In this document: positions 17,269 through 27,428 of the stretch, one piece after another
Layout: each line of letters opens with the position of its first letter
Numbering within the stretch: the stretch's first letter is position 1
Assembly (NCBI GenBank): GCA_022447555.1
Contig: JAKVBF010000001.1
Location: 529,655-586,264, forward strand
Direction of reading: 5' to 3'
Source of the DNA: Mariniblastus sp.
GTDB lineage: Bacteria; Planctomycetota; Planctomycetia; Pirellulales; Pirellulaceae
DNA: 56,610 bases
Made by a program: the position numbers and the translations under genes
Notes under the pieces: generated by a model
Seen by the model: the letters and a program-made list of their open reading frames with translations, nothing else
The model's database searches: none
What the model was told of the DNA's origin: nothing

Positions 17269-18792
17269 TCACCAGATTGTTACCGGGATGGAGGGCGGGA
17301 AATCCGCCTGTTCAGCAACCAGTTCTTTGATAGATTCGATGTCCGGCGCAAAGAATCGGTCTTGATCATAATGCGCTACCCGCCTGCGGATTTCCGAATG
17401 GATTGATTCTAAAAAACAGCTGGTTTTAAGGGGTCGACGAAAATCGATCCCCTGCGCGGCCGCCAGTAACTCAATCGCGACAATCGTCTCTGTGTTATCA
17501 ACCATTTCACCGAGACGCCGAGCGGCAAACGTCGCCATGCTGACATGGTCTTCCTGATTGGCCGAAGTGGGAAGGCTGTCGACCGAGGCCGGGTGGGCTA
17601 ATGATTTATTTTCACTGGCCAGTGCGGCCGCGGTGACATGCGCAATCATGAAACCAGAATTCAATCCACCTTGCTCAACCAGGAAGGGTGGCAATCCGCT
17701 TAGATTTGCGTCAATTAATAAGGCGATTCGTCGTTCCGACAGTGCGCCAATTTCGGCAACCGCCAACGCCAAGTTGTCGGCTGCTAGGGCGACTGGCTCC
17801 GCATGAAAATTCCCCCCCGACAAAACGTCTCCGGATTCTGGGAAAATCAACGGGTTGTCCGTTACACTGTTGGCTTCGTCTAAAAGAGCCTTGCTGACAA
17901 ATTGAATTTGATCATAACAGGCACCCATTACCTGGGGCTGACATCTCAAAGAGTAGGGGTCTTGTACCCGTCCACAATCCAGATGGGATTCTCGTATCTG
18001 GCTGTCCGATAATAGCGTTCGGTAAATGGCTGCGCACTGCTGTTGGCCTGAGTGACCTCGCGACTCGTGAATCCGGGCATCAAAGGGCGTGTCACTCCCC
18101 ATGGCGGCATCAACACTCATGGCGCCCGCGATCAATGCCGACTGAAAAACGTGCCGGATGCGGAGCAGGCCGTCAATGGCCAAGGCCGTCGAAACCTGTG
18201 TCCCATTAAGCAATGCCAGCCCCTCCTTGGGTCCTAGCTGCATTGGAGATAAGCCAAGCTTTTCCAGCGCTTGTTCGGCCGGCATGGGCTCACCGTGGAG
18301 GCGAACTTGCCCCACCCCGATTAGCGCGCCTGCCAAGTGGGCAAGGGGCGCTAGATCTCCCGAGGCACCGACGCTTCCCTTGGACGGAATGACCGGCAAT
18401 GCGTCAGCATTAAGCATTTCCATTAGCATCTCTACCAATTCCAACCGGACCCCAGACTGGCCTTGGGCCAGCGAATGTATTTTCATAAGCAGAATCAATC
18501 GTACCACCTGATCAGAGAGCGCTGGGCCGGTGCCTACCGCATGAGAGAGGACTAGATTGGTTTGTAATTGGCCTAAGTCCTCGGACGAAATCCGCTCGCC
18601 CGCCAACAATCCAAACCCGGTATTAATCCCGTAGACCGTCTGACCCGATTCGAGAATGGATAGCAGGGTTTGATGACATCGATCGATTAACTCCCGACTG
18701 CCGGCCGTCAGGACGACCGACGTCTCGGCCGCTCTGGCCCGCGTTAAGGATGGCAAGCCGAGGGGTTCAGTAGATATTTCAATGGTCATCAT
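17269..18792 (-). CDS. hutH: Histidine ammonia-lyase
   Basis: 507 residues, the usual length. '[17 protein letters not shown]' contains the Ala143-Ser144-Gly145 triad that cyclises to the MIO cofactor. 'VYGINTGFG' holds the catalytic tyrosine (Tyr54) and '[11 protein letters not shown]' the substrate-selecting histidine (His84) typical of histidine rather than phenylalanine lyases. '[15 protein letters not shown]' and 'SVTDNPLIF' are also conserved. The enzyme removes ammonia from histidine to make urocanate, the first step of histidine breakdown in the cytoplasm. No hutU, hutI or hutG is adjacent, so the pathway is split or incomplete here. Because histidine is also the EgtD substrate, the two enzymes draw on the same pool, though the loci are 7.5 kb apart. 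Confidence 0.93.
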   Translation of the reverse strand: MMTIEISTEPLGLPSLTRARAAETSVVLTAGSRELIDRCHQTLLSILESGQTVYGINTGFGLLAGERISSEDLGQLQTNLVLSHAVGTGPALSDQVVRLILLMKIHSLAQGQSGVRLELVEMLMEMLNADALPVIPSKGSVGASGDLAPLAHLAGALIGVGQVRLHGEPMPAEQALEKLGLSPMQLGPKEGLALLNGTQVSTALAIDGLLRIRHVFQSALIAGAMSVDAAMGSDTPFDARIHESRGHSGQQQCAAIYRTLLSDSQIRESHLDCGRVQDPYSLRCQPQVMGACYDQIQFVSKALLDEANSVTDNPLIFPESGDVLSGGNFHAEPVALAADNLALAVAEIGALSERRIALLIDANLSGLPPFLVEQGGLNSGFMIAHVTAAALASENKSLAHPASVDSLPTSANQEDHVSMATFAARRLGEMVDNTETIVAIELLAAAQGIDFRRPLKTSCFLESIHSEIRRRVAHYDQDRFFAPDIESIKELVAEQADFPPSIPVTIW

Positions 18793-19071
18793 TGAGTTGT
18801 GCCTGGCCCTTGTCGTTGTTGTTCTGTTTTAGCCATCGAACACCCTTGGTTAAGTAACGCAAACGCTTGGCCCAGCATCTTGCCAGAGGGAACGAGTTCG
18901 GTCCACTCATTGCACCAGAGGCAGCATAAGGATTGCTCGCGGGTTCGCTCGAGAAGATTGAGTCCGCTGGTTAACCCCAGGAATCAACCCTCGTTACCCT
19001 ATTGTACTGCCTGATCCCTAGTCGCTCGACCGGTTTTACTAGATCAGAGATGAAGCAACCGGCGGACTCGT

Positions 19072-19695
19072 TCAAATAAGTACCGGCCGAAAACCCGAGG
19101 GTTCGCAAAACTCTGGTGGCATCCCAAAATGTGTGTCTATAAAATCATTCATCCACCCCTTCGTCTGTTCCGACAGCACTCCTGAAATCTCTTTTATCAC
19201 CGATCCGGATATCATGATCGGGAAAAAATCTCGGACAATCTGCTCGTCTTGGCAGAGCGCAACGACTTGGTACTCGCGCAAACCATCCCGCATCTGGCCG
19301 GTAAAAAGACACCGATCGACCCAGCGATTCACCGAGCCTTCATCGCTATTCAGAGATAGATCCATCAAGCGGTTCGCGAAATCCGCTCGTGTTTCAAAAA
19401 ACACCTGCAACGCCCTGGCCGACTCAGCCGACACCGAGTCCCCCGACGCGTCACGACAATCCAAACACATCGCTATTTCTATAATTGCCTCCGTTCCTCG
19501 AAAAACTTTTTCAATGACGTACTGTTCGCCAGAGCCGATCAGTTGTCGCTGGCACTGAAGACAGTGGGTGAAAGGGGCGTCCTTCTCTACCGAGTGAAAA
19601 AGCTTGGGGATCGGCAGTCGAACGGCCATCAACGATGGTGGAGATTCTTTAGGCAACGGCGCGTCTTCACCTAGATCTTTTGGATCTTCGTTCAT
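19072..19695 (-). CDS. Hypothetical protein with two CxxC pairs (probable zinc-binding)
   Basis: About 207 residues from the ATG at 19695; a GTG at 19710 is possible. Near residues 40-80 there are two cysteine pairs, 'THCLQCQRQL' and 'AMCLDCRDA', about 33 residues apart, as in a small zinc ribbon. Between them lies 'YVIEKVFRGTEAIIEIAMC'. The C-terminal half is globular and ends in 'FGMPPEFCEP'. No signal peptide or membrane helix is seen, so it should be cytoplasmic. I do not recognise a named family, though similar proteins occur in planctomycetes and relatives. A TATAAT-like -10 at 19771-19766 lies upstream. Confidence 0.7.
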   Translation of the reverse strand: MNEDPKDLGEDAPLPKESPPSLMAVRLPIPKLFHSVEKDAPFTHCLQCQRQLIGSGEQYVIEKVFRGTEAIIEIAMCLDCRDASGDSVSAESARALQVFFETRADFANRLMDLSLNSDEGSVNRWVDRCLFTGQMRDGLREYQVVALCQDEQIVRDFFPIMISGSVIKEISGVLSEQTKGWMNDFIDTHFGMPPEFCEPSGFRPVLI

Positions 19696-19710
19696 AAACG
19701 GTTCAGTCAC

Positions 19711-20179
19711 TAATTCAATCGGGCTCGTGAATATTTAATGATTTCTGTGATAACAGCAGCTTGAAATTATAGTCGCTCCGCCGTTTCTTTCCACAATGCG
19801 ATAAGTGCCTGGCCGTAATGAGCCCCCCACTCCCAGCACTTGCCAAGGTCTGATTGACCGAGGAGGCTGATTGGCCGAAACCAAGCATTCAAAATCACCG
19901 GCCCCCGTTTCGACAAATCGGGCCGGGTGCAGTTCAGCCCATAATATTCTATTTCTTATGTACCACTTCTTTTGCTTACTGTAGGATGCTAGATGGTTCA
20001 TCGGGGCAAAAGCTAACGCAATTGCGAGGGGGTTCTTTTGTGATGACACCTGAAGATCTCAAAACGTCTCTATGGAACGCGTAAAGCCTTGACAGCGAGC
20101 CTCGTCTTTTGGCTTGGTGAGCTTGCACAAACAGGGCATCTCTAGCCAATATGTGATTTTTCAGAAATGGATCTTGGTT
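19711..20179. other. Intergenic region between divergent genes
   Basis: This 469-base stretch lies between the minus-strand CxxC protein and the plus-strand DUF4190 gene. A 104-codon minus-strand frame (19735-20049) crosses it, but its translation resembles no family and its end contains a promoter-like TATAAT for the neighbouring gene, so I do not call it. Apart from that promoter candidate nothing was recognised. Confidence 0.45.
19766..19771 (-). promoter_or_regulatory. Candidate -10 box (TATAAT)
   Basis: A consensus TATAAT on the minus strand about 70 bases before the ATG of the CxxC protein. No good -35 hexamer at the ideal distance was found, so the call rests on the -10 alone. Confidence 0.35.
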
Positions 20180-20620
20180 ATGAAACAAAACGAGCCGCCG
20201 TTTTCCTCGCCGACGTCAAGCGTCCAACCGGCGCCGAGCGAAAGTACCACCAGCGGTTTGGCAATTGCCAGTCTCGTGCTCGGTATTTTATCGGTTCCGT
20301 TAACTTGTTTGACTGGTTTCGCTGGGGGCATCCTCGGCATCGTCGCCCTTGTGAAAATCAACCGCAGCGGCGGCCAAATCAAAGGCACTGGGATCGCGGT
20401 TGTCGGTCTGACCCTATCAGCCATTATGTCTGCCGTTGGGTCTCTCGCGTTAATCGTCGCATTGGTGCTACCAGCCGTTCAGGCCGCCAGAGACAAGGCC
20501 CGCCAACAGTTGGAGGTCCGCCAAAAGATGGAAACTCAACAACAGATCTTAACGCAGCCATCGGGGCCGCCGGAAAGCGGTGGCGGCCCTAGCTCGCCAG
20601 ACGACGCCGGCTCGCGATAA
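20180..20620 (+). CDS. DUF4190-type small membrane protein
   Basis: About 146 residues from the ATG at 20180. The first 30 residues are proline- and serine-rich. Two hydrophobic helices follow: 'LAIASLVLGILSVPLTC' with a glycine-rich 'GFAGGILGIVALVKI' continuation, and a second one around 'GTGIAVVGLTLSAIMSAVGS'. The motif 'SGGQIKGTGIAVVGLTLS' between them is typical of DUF4190. The second helix leads into 'VLPAVQAARDKARQQ', a pattern like the hydrophobic-to-charged junction after the pilin-like segment of planctomycete DUF1559 proteins. The tail is glutamine-, proline- and glycine-rich. Inner-membrane location is likely; function is unknown. The start is uncertain because an upstream TTG at 20114 is in frame. 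Confidence 0.75.
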   Translation: MKQNEPPFSSPTSSVQPAPSESTTSGLAIASLVLGILSVPLTCLTGFAGGILGIVALVKINRSGGQIKGTGIAVVGLTLSAIMSAVGSLALIVALVLPAVQAARDKARQQLEVRQKMETQQQILTQPSGPPESGGGPSSPDDAGSR

Positions 20621-20705
20621 ATACCATCGGATATCGATCGACTAAACTTACGGTTTGCCGCTGGCTCCGGCGACCGGCTGCCGCCGGATACCGAGAACCG
20701 CTGCA

Positions 20706-21617
20706 TTACTTGGCGAGCGTCCAATCTAAAATCTTATTGTTGTTTTTTGCCAAGCTGTCGATCAGTTCGCTGACATTCACCTCTCCTTCAATCTCGAAGG
20801 AGCAGGTTTGATTGTCTAAATTCGTTTGGATGTTGGTTATTCCAGCAACGGCTTTCAAATCGCTTCGCACGGAAGCTTCACAGCCACTTCATGTCATGTT
20901 GGGAAGGTTGATCGCTACCAGCTGTCGCTGAGGGCCTTTGGTGTTGTTCGCCTGTTTTTTCTTGCGGTCACCACCATGTCCCGGCTGAGCCTCCAACGTG
21001 ACGGTTGGCTGCCCCACCAAAATCTCTAGATCCACGGCCGCTTCCACGCCGCTCAACATTTGGTCCATTCCGAACTTTGACCGATCCAATACGAATCGTG
21101 CCGTAAACAGTAAGCCCCCATTTTTAAATTCGTATTTGGCCGGAAAACTGATCGACTTGGTTTGGCCGTGTAGCGATAAAACACCCGTGACCAAACACTC
21201 GCCCGTGCCACCCATTTTGATGCTTGTGCTGACAAATCTAGAATGGGGGAATTTCTCCACTTCGAAAAAATCCACATTCTTAAGATGTTCAGTTAGCTTA
21301 GCGAATTCGGTCCAGACAGAGCCAACCTCAATCCCGACATCAATCGTGTTGATTTTTTTATTGTCTGGATCAACCTGCATAACGCCTTGAAAGGCCGCGA
21401 ACCCACCCAGCCTTGGCTTGGGGTCGTCACCAACATGCTTGCCCACAAAGTTGATACTTGAGTTGGAGGGGCTGATAAGTAGCACTGTTTGAAAAGGTGC
21501 GGGAGTCGCCAATGAAGGGGCCTCTTGGGCGGAGGTCCCGCTCATTGAAAACTGGAACAGAAGAGACGCTGCCAACAACGATTGGAGCATGTTTTGGTAA
21601 ATCATTTTTTGATGCAT
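20706..21617 (-). CDS. Probable selenoprotein: YceI domain + HMA domain with in-frame TGA (UxxC)
   Basis: 303 residues if the TGA at 20891-20889 is read as selenocysteine (residue 243); otherwise a 242-residue YceI protein. The ATG at 21617 has AGGA upstream. Residues 1-30 are a signal peptide; about 45-205 are a YceI lipocalin-like domain; about 210-233 are a charged linker; about 234-303 are an HMA domain. The frame before the TGA ends 'AINLPNMT' and after it continues 'SGCEASVRSDLKAVAGITNI' to a TAA at 20708-20706. HMA domains have MTCxxC here, so the TGA replaces exactly the first metal-binding cysteine. A hairpin with a G in its apical loop follows directly (see the SECIS entry). Extracytoplasmic metal or redox chemistry is likely. 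The alternative is a nonsense mutation or sequencing error. Confidence 0.75.
20850..20891 (-). promoter_or_regulatory. Candidate bacterial SECIS element with its UGA codon
   Basis: On the minus strand the TGA (20891-20889) is followed by AGT and an imperfect stem-loop: GGCT (20885-20882) with AGCC (20853-20850) as lower stem, unpaired GTGAA and GATTTGAA, then GCTTC (20876-20872) with GAAGC (20866-20862) closing a CGTGC loop. The loop starts 18 bases after the TGA and its second base is G, which agrees with what I recall of the bacterial SECIS consensus: apical loop 16-37 bases after UGA and G in the first two loop positions. Confidence 0.65.
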
Positions 21618-21883
21618 CGGTTGAATTCCTGTCGTGCTGTGAATCGCAGGCGGGTTGCCTAGCCCGTTAAACAAATCGAATCCACAAGGTGGCGATTGAC
21701 TAATCGCTTCCTCGGGCCCAATAATTTATCGGCAAACCGTATTTGCGCCAATCAAAAACCTCTCTAGTGCATGCACTCCCCCCTCTAATCTACCAAAGAC
21801 TCGGCGGCCAATGACATCCAGGGAGCGGTCCTGACGGACTCTGGGTTTGGCGGTTATACTTGGAACCTTGTTTGATTCCATGC

Positions 21884-21955
<72 letters not shown>

Positions 21956-22013
21956 TTTTGGAAACCCGAATGGGCCACAGCCAATCCGAAACTTTCGGTC
22001 ACTGCAAAAATCC

Positions 22014-22042
22014 AAAAAGCCCTCCGGAAAAACCGAAGGGCC
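22014..22042 (-). terminator. Intrinsic terminator
   Basis: On the minus strand a GC-rich stem (22041-22034 with 22026-22019, one mismatch, T5 loop) is followed by TTTTT at 22018-22014. It lies just after the stop of the NTF2-like gene and should end its transcript. Confidence 0.75.
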
Positions 22043-22093
22043 TGCCAGATGGTCCTCGACGAGGCCCTGTCGTGATCGCTCGCTTAAAAAGCG

Positions 22094-22573
22094 TTAGTCA
22101 TTCGCACTGGTCTGAGTGGTTCCAGAGCCACCCTGAACGGGTGAAAAATGTGAGTGCCTCGCTTTCCATTCTCCGTCTTCATTAACAAACACCACACTCA
22201 CTCGACAGAGATAGTGATCTACCTTCTCGCTATTCTTGGGTTTAAACGAACCTTCGTTGTAGTAGGCTGCAACGGCAGCCTTCCCGGGCACTAGTGAAAT
22301 GATAGTGATGTGTTTGGGTGTCAAGTTGTATGCGTCAAACTCATAGGTGAACTCTGGGGACAGATCAACCAACAAGCCGCCACTCGACCAAAAATCCTGC
22401 GAACCTTTCGCTGAGTTTTGGCTCTTGCTGAGCTTTAGATTCTTTTTAGTCTCTTCATTGTTTTTGAGGATGGACGCCTTAATTTCTTGGGCATCTTTCG
22501 CTTCTTGGCCGTCTTGAGCCAGTGTTGTGCTGGCCAGCAACAAAACAAGCGTCATGGTAAACAAAGATTTCAT
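22094..22573 (-). CDS. Small secreted protein, NTF2/SnoaL-like fold likely
   Basis: About 159 residues from the ATG at 22573, chosen because AGGAAAG lies upstream and a signal peptide 'LVLLLASTTLAQ' follows; the frame runs open to 22795 but without coding-like features. The mature part starts with an acidic/lysine-rich helix and continues with 'WSSGGLLVDLSPEFTYEFDA', 'ITIISLVPGKAAVAAYYNEG' and 'YLCRVSVVFVNEDGEWKARH', the strand pattern and final 'W..RH' of DUF4440/SnoaL proteins of the NTF2 superfamily. Such domains bind small ligands or serve as enzymes, so function is open. The gene is followed by an intrinsic terminator and appears monocistronic. Confidence 0.7.
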   Translation of the reverse strand: MKSLFTMTLVLLLASTTLAQDGQEAKDAQEIKASILKNNEETKKNLKLSKSQNSAKGSQDFWSSGGLLVDLSPEFTYEFDAYNLTPKHITIISLVPGKAAVAAYYNEGSFKPKNSEKVDHYLCRVSVVFVNEDGEWKARHSHFSPVQGGSGTTQTSAND

Positions 22574-22869
22574 GTGTTCTTTCCTGGGTGAGCTGGCGGA
22601 CTGAGGCTGATTGCTTGCCCGCGAGCCGGGTGGGTTAATTAAAGATACGACGGAAGATGATTCCGCTGCTTGCCGGAGCATCTTCCGACGTCTCATCATT
22701 AACATCTTTGTCCGTTCGTCAACCAGACAACAGTGAGCCAGCCAACCGGCGAGTCCTCTGCAAGAAAGCTTGGTCTTGAAATCCCTCAAGTCCAAGATTC
22801 TTTAAGTGATTTTAAGTAACCGCAAGCGCGATGAACGGGATGATTCGGAACCGCTTCGGTGGTCCAAAG

Positions 22870-24897
22870 TTATTCTTCGGGCGAATCCACAAGCTGCCCC
22901 GCAGTGATCAGCAGGCGAGGTGCTGCAACAGGGGCTCGTTCAATCAAGGGTGACGCCGCAACTACGCACCGCCGCGCTCGGTCCCGATAGGCTCCCTCTT
23001 CGTTTTGATCGGCGAGATACAAAAGGTTGCCGGCCGACACACTATTGCCTGAGGGCATCGCACCGTCGACCTGCTTCTTGGTCCGTGCTAGTAGATTTTC
23101 ATGGTCACCCGATGTATAGAAATAGCCACCCTGAACATCATCCCAAAATAGTTCGTCCTGTTTTTTTTGAATTGTCGTCGCCGCTTCGATCCACTTCTGC
23201 TCGCTTGTCGCTCGGTGCAGGGCTAACAATCCGTCGACCATGCAAGCATAGTCTTCCAGATAGGCATTCAGCTTACCTTGGCCGTTGGTCACCGTCCGGA
23301 TCAGCCGGCCCTGGTCATCGACCATCTTATCTAGGATAAAATTGGCCGCCTGACTCGCCGTCTCCAGATACTCGGGTTGGTCTAGCACTCGGCCTGCATC
23401 GGCATAACCTCGGATCATCAAACCGTTCCAGCTGGCCAATATTTTATCGTCGGTCAATGGCCTTTGGCGATTCGCTCGAATATCAAACAGCTTCTTTCGG
23501 ATCGGGGCCAGTTTTTCCTCTAGTTCACCCTCGGTCATTGACCATTGCCTTGCCGTTTCCGGCCAACTGAGCTTTAGCTGGGGTGCGTAATACTCACCTT
23601 CAAAGTTAGGTTCTTGGTCGATACCGTAAACGCTGGCGAACAGCGCGTACTCGCCAGGCTCCAGCGCCAGCTGAATTTCTTCACGGCTCCAGCGATAAAA
23701 CTTTCCTTCTTCGCCTTCGCTGTCGGCGTCCAGTGCTGAGTAAAAACCACCCGACTCATCCTGCATTTCGCGGGTCGTGTATTCCAGAATCCCCTCAACC
23801 ACTCGCTTAAAGTCGACTCGACCCGTGAGCGCGTAAGCTTCGCTGTAAACCGTTGCCAACTGGCCATTGTCATACAACATCTTTTCAAAGTGAGGGATGC
23901 TCCAATACCGATCCACACTGTAGCGATGAAATCCCCCGCCCAAGTGGTCGTAGATCCCGCCTAACATCATTCGCTCGCAGGTTGTGACCAGCATCTGCTT
24001 GGCTTCTAAGTTGTCCGGATTATTCTGGAGTTGGTCGATCAAAAAAAAGAGGTTTCCCGGTTCGGGAAATTTTGGCACCTGCGGATTGGTCTCGTCAAAC
24101 CGAAAGCCACCATACTTTAGGTCAAATCTCTCTCTCAGCCCCACCTGCGCCAAGGCTGTCCAGCCTGACTGAATCTTGGCGTCTGCGGCCGGGGCTTGCC
24201 CAGCTAAGGAGCGGCGTGTCAGGTCGGCGATAACCTCCGAATCCGAGAGGACTCGTTCTCTTTGAGTTCCCCAAGCCTCGGTTACCTTTTGAAGGATTGT
24301 CAAAAAACCGACTGCAGCCCCTCGGTCGCCGTCGCGGGGCGGGAAATAGGTGCCCCCAAAAAATGGCTTGGCGTCCGGTGTCAAAAACATCGACAGCGGC
24401 CAACCGCCTCCACGTCCATTTTTCATTAGCTGATTCAACACCTGCAACGACTCCATGTAAATCACGTCTACGTCTGGACGTTCTTCACGGTCGACTTTGA
24501 TGCAGATGAATTTCTCATTCAGGAGGGCCGCAATTTCTTCGTCCAGAAAGGACTCGCGCTCCATCACGTGACACCAGTGGCAACTAGAGTAACCAATCGA
24601 CAAAAAAATCGGCTTGTCCTCCTGCTGGGCCAACGCCAAAGATTCTTCGCTCCAGGGCCGCCAGTCTACCGGGTTGTGGGCATGCATCAGCAAGTAAGGG
24701 CTAGTTTCACTGGCCAGCTGATTTGTATGCCGCCCTGATGGCTTAGTTTCTCCGACTGACAACTGGGGCTCTCCTCCCTCAACCTGCTCGCCAGATTCTG
24801 CCGGCTGAGTGACCTCAGCCTTAGGATCGGGTGACGGCGCGCAAGCGGTCAGCAGTAAAAAGATGCCTGCTAGTGGTTTCAGCCAAGTTTCGTTCAT
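22870..24897 (-). CDS. YyaL/spermatogenesis-associated protein 20-like lipoprotein (DUF255 + glycoside hydrolase-like)
   Basis: 675 residues. The N-terminus has a lipobox, 'LLLTACAPS', so the protein is probably a lipoprotein, unlike many cytoplasmic family members. A polar spacer leads to the DUF255 thioredoxin-like domain (about residues 58-220): '[20 protein letters not shown]' and '[18 protein letters not shown]' with a CxxC pair. The rest is an (alpha/alpha)6 barrel with '[16 protein letters not shown]', '[20 protein letters not shown]' and '[20 protein letters not shown]'. The family is widely conserved but its reaction is not settled; a thiol-redox role coupled to sugar binding has been guessed. 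It lies 35 bases from the transglutaminase-hydrolase fusion on the same strand, so the two are probably co-transcribed. Confidence 0.88.
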   Translation of the reverse strand: MNETWLKPLAGIFLLLTACAPSPDPKAEVTQPAESGEQVEGGEPQLSVGETKPSGRHTNQLASETSPYLLMHAHNPVDWRPWSEESLALAQQEDKPIFLSIGYSSCHWCHVMERESFLDEEIAALLNEKFICIKVDREERPDVDVIYMESLQVLNQLMKNGRGGGWPLSMFLTPDAKPFFGGTYFPPRDGDRGAAVGFLTILQKVTEAWGTQRERVLSDSEVIADLTRRSLAGQAPAADAKIQSGWTALAQVGLRERFDLKYGGFRFDETNPQVPKFPEPGNLFFLIDQLQNNPDNLEAKQMLVTTCERMMLGGIYDHLGGGFHRYSVDRYWSIPHFEKMLYDNGQLATVYSEAYALTGRVDFKRVVEGILEYTTREMQDESGGFYSALDADSEGEEGKFYRWSREEIQLALEPGEYALFASVYGIDQEPNFEGEYYAPQLKLSWPETARQWSMTEGELEEKLAPIRKKLFDIRANRQRPLTDDKILASWNGLMIRGYADAGRVLDQPEYLETASQAANFILDKMVDDQGRLIRTVTNGQGKLNAYLEDYACMVDGLLALHRATSEQKWIEAATTIQKKQDELFWDDVQGGYFYTSGDHENLLARTKKQVDGAMPSGNSVSAGNLLYLADQNEEGAYRDRARRCVVAASPLIERAPVAAPRLLITAGQLVDSPEE

Positions 24898-24932
24898 CGC
24901 GATTCTTTCAGGTTCCGATAGCCGGGAGGGTG

Positions 24933-27347
24933 TTATCGTTCTAGTTGAAGCTCCGCCGTCCGTTGGAGGTCAACGTTAAAATCATAGGACAGGTTGATAT
25001 CCCCCGTCTTTCGCAATGACTCGCAGAAGGTTTTGATGTTTGGATGGTAGTCCACTTCGCGTGTTTGACCAAACGCCTGGACCACAACTGGCCGCCCGGG
25101 GTCGATTAACCGGGAGTCCATCCAGACCGTCACGGCACTGAGGTTCGTTGGTGTGACTTTGATATGGTTGTTCTCTATCGAAGCTTCAACCATTTTCCCT
25201 TTCGCTGGATCCTTGACCGATAGCCAGTCGAATTGATCGACGACCGAGTCCGTCATTTCCCAAGTCAGATTCTTGGGTTGATTGAGGCGTGTGTAGTCAT
25301 ACATCGCTGCAATCATGTCACGATCTGGGAGTCCGCCATGCCCATAACCAGGTTTAAATAAAAATTCGACCGGATACTCTCCGGGGTGATCCTCTTTTAA
25401 AGCCTCTATCTGCTCGGCAAACGCTTCACATCGCTGGCGGCGACCATAAGCTGTATCTGTTTCACCTACCATAAAGGTGAATCGCGTATTGCGAAGTGTT
25501 TTGCCCGACGTCTCGCCACCGGTCGGGGCTGCCGCACTCGAGTGAACCGCCGCAAAACGATAGGGTATTTTGGGACCAATCGCAAACGCTCCATAGCCTC
25601 CGTGAGAATAGCCCATGATGAAGACCTTGTTGGGGTCGACATCTCCAAAAGCAATCATCTGGCGAACCAGATTCTCAATCAAAGGGTAAACATAATCGGC
25701 GTAAAAACCATTCCAGGTGTTGTTGGGCGCCCGCAGGGCCAAGTACTTGTAACCCATTACACCGGCTTGGTCTTTATAATAACGCTGCATGATTTCCCAT
25801 TGGCTGTCATTAACCCGTGCCGGCGCGCCGCCGCCGCCGTGCATGGCGATGAACAAGGGCCAGCCTTTTGCCGGGCGTTTGCCGACTTCTTTCACCGTAT
25901 AGGGGCTGAGGTGCTCGTTGAACTGGACCTGCTTGGCATCATAATCATCCTTAAAACAGCTGCGAACAAAACCTGACCGCAAATAGCGTTGCCATATTCG
26001 TTGACGCATCGCGGCGGGTTTTGCAGCGTATGCTTTTTGGGCTGCGGATGAGAATTGAAATGCCGGTGCGTCTCGGTTTGTATCGGCGGCAAAATACAAA
26101 TCAACCTGCTCATCCAGCCCTTGAGCCAACTCGTCCGAAGCCGGATTCGGTGAGCTTGGGTCGATGGAGATGTCGACCAGCTGCTCTGTTTGGTCGGTCG
26201 TTTTTAGGGAAGAGAAAAAGTCCTTGCCTTCAAAATTTAATCTCAGCTGGAAAGTCGACGACTGATCCAGGTCGAACGACAACATGTCATTCATATCGGC
26301 TGTCCCTGCTTTGGTGACGCCGGACGAAACCTCGCCCGATCGAGACGCTGGCTCTTCACAATCCACCCTAACCACCAATCGCTTGCTTCGGTCGGCATTC
26401 CACACGCGAACGAAAACCCGACTCTTTCCCGGGGCTAGATCGTTTACTTTGCGGGTATACCGATCCGTCACGTTCACTGCATACACTGGGTTGTCCGGAT
26501 TTCGCGACCAGACCATTGGAAAGACGGTGTCGGTTTTTTTGAAACTGACCGCATAGATGGCATTCAATCGAGAATCTTTTTTGGCCAGAGATGCATCGCC
26601 TTGAAACCATGCATGGTTCAGGCCTTGTCCGCTCGGCTCAGCGGCTCCGGTGAAATGCCAACCAGCGTCCCAAACTTCCACCCAGGTGTGATTGCCCTGC
26701 TTGTTGGGCCAACTGGGAATTCCGGCCAGCCGAGCAGGCACTCCCACGCTCCGGCACGCATCGACCAGTAAGATCGACAGCCCGGTACAGGAGGCCAACC
26801 CCTGCTCAATGCTTTCGCTTGGCGCTTGGTTAGCCCGCTTTCTTTGGGTTGAATATTTAACTTGGATTTGGCCAAACAGCTTTTCATTCAACCGCTGGGC
26901 CGCTTCTCCAGGTGTCTTGCAGCCCTTAACCAGTGGCTGGCAAATCGCGTGCAGGTTGGCCCGCCATGCTTCGCGGGTTTCATCGACATTCGCGTAAGGC
27001 AGAACGTAATTCAAAAACAGCTCTTCTGAAATGCTCCACGGCGCGGCGGCTTGTATTTGCGCCGCCTTTTGAATGTCCTCTAGCAGATAGTCGCTGCTGA
27101 GCGACCGCAAATCCTGCTGAGGCATGTTTTCGACAAGAAATGCCATCCAGTCCCTTTGGTCTTCCGCCACTTGGTTTAGCGCCTCGACCAGCTCGCTTTT
27201 GTTTTGGCCTGCATCGGTTATTCGCTGCTGAACCTTTGCTGACCACCAGCTCCCTGTTTCTTGGGCCCGCCCTTTTGCCGGACCCATGACCATCGCTGTC
27301 AAAATCACCAGTGCTATCAGTGATGAAAAAATCTCGTAATGTCGCAT
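24933..27347 (-). CDS. Secreted transglutaminase-like + alpha/beta-hydrolase fusion
   Basis: 804 residues with a signal peptide ending near 'AKGRAQ'. The first half holds a transglutaminase-like domain: '[20 protein letters not shown]' gives the catalytic cysteine near residue 190, and '[14 protein letters not shown]' the histidine. A beta-rich middle part follows. The C-terminal part (about 495-690) is an esterase-like alpha/beta hydrolase: '[11 protein letters not shown]' as oxyanion segment, '[14 protein letters not shown]' with the nucleophile Ser, and 'GYGHGGLPD' with the His. Both active sites look intact. It probably acts outside the cytoplasm on peptide or ester bonds. It is the gene upstream of the DUF255 lipoprotein and diverges from the J-like protein at 27562. 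AGGA precedes the ATG. Confidence 0.82.
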   Translation of the reverse strand: MRHYEIFSSLIALVILTAMVMGPAKGRAQETGSWWSAKVQQRITDAGQNKSELVEALNQVAEDQRDWMAFLVENMPQQDLRSLSSDYLLEDIQKAAQIQAAAPWSISEELFLNYVLPYANVDETREAWRANLHAICQPLVKGCKTPGEAAQRLNEKLFGQIQVKYSTQRKRANQAPSESIEQGLASCTGLSILLVDACRSVGVPARLAGIPSWPNKQGNHTWVEVWDAGWHFTGAAEPSGQGLNHAWFQGDASLAKKDSRLNAIYAVSFKKTDTVFPMVWSRNPDNPVYAVNVTDRYTRKVNDLAPGKSRVFVRVWNADRSKRLVVRVDCEEPASRSGEVSSGVTKAGTADMNDMLSFDLDQSSTFQLRLNFEGKDFFSSLKTTDQTEQLVDISIDPSSPNPASDELAQGLDEQVDLYFAADTNRDAPAFQFSSAAQKAYAAKPAAMRQRIWQRYLRSGFVRSCFKDDYDAKQVQFNEHLSPYTVKEVGKRPAKGWPLFIAMHGGGGAPARVNDSQWEIMQRYYKDQAGVMGYKYLALRAPNNTWNGFYADYVYPLIENLVRQMIAFGDVDPNKVFIMGYSHGGYGAFAIGPKIPYRFAAVHSSAAAPTGGETSGKTLRNTRFTFMVGETDTAYGRRQRCEAFAEQIEALKEDHPGEYPVEFLFKPGYGHGGLPDRDMIAAMYDYTRLNQPKNLTWEMTDSVVDQFDWLSVKDPAKGKMVEASIENNHIKVTPTNLSAVTVWMDSRLIDPGRPVVVQAFGQTREVDYHPNIKTFCESLRKTGDINLSYDFNVDLQRTAELQLER

Positions 27348-27428
27348 TGAAAAAATCCTGTTCGACGGTTGAAAGGCTTGCCAAGTCCCTAGAACTTAGT
27401 TCAATTCCCCTGAAATGTCATCCGTTAA

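Noticed and set aside
17269-18792. Phenylalanine or tyrosine ammonia-lyase instead of HutH
   Set aside because: The '[10 protein letters not shown]' histidine at the substrate-selecting site fits histidine lyases better.
19735-20049. 104-codon minus-strand frame in an intergenic region
   Set aside because: No family resemblance, no ribosome binding site, and its end overlaps the promoter-like TATAAT of the next gene.
22574-22795. N-terminal extension of the NTF2-like gene by 74 codons
   Set aside because: The extension is not protein-like and the internal ATG at 22573 has a good ribosome binding site and signal peptide.
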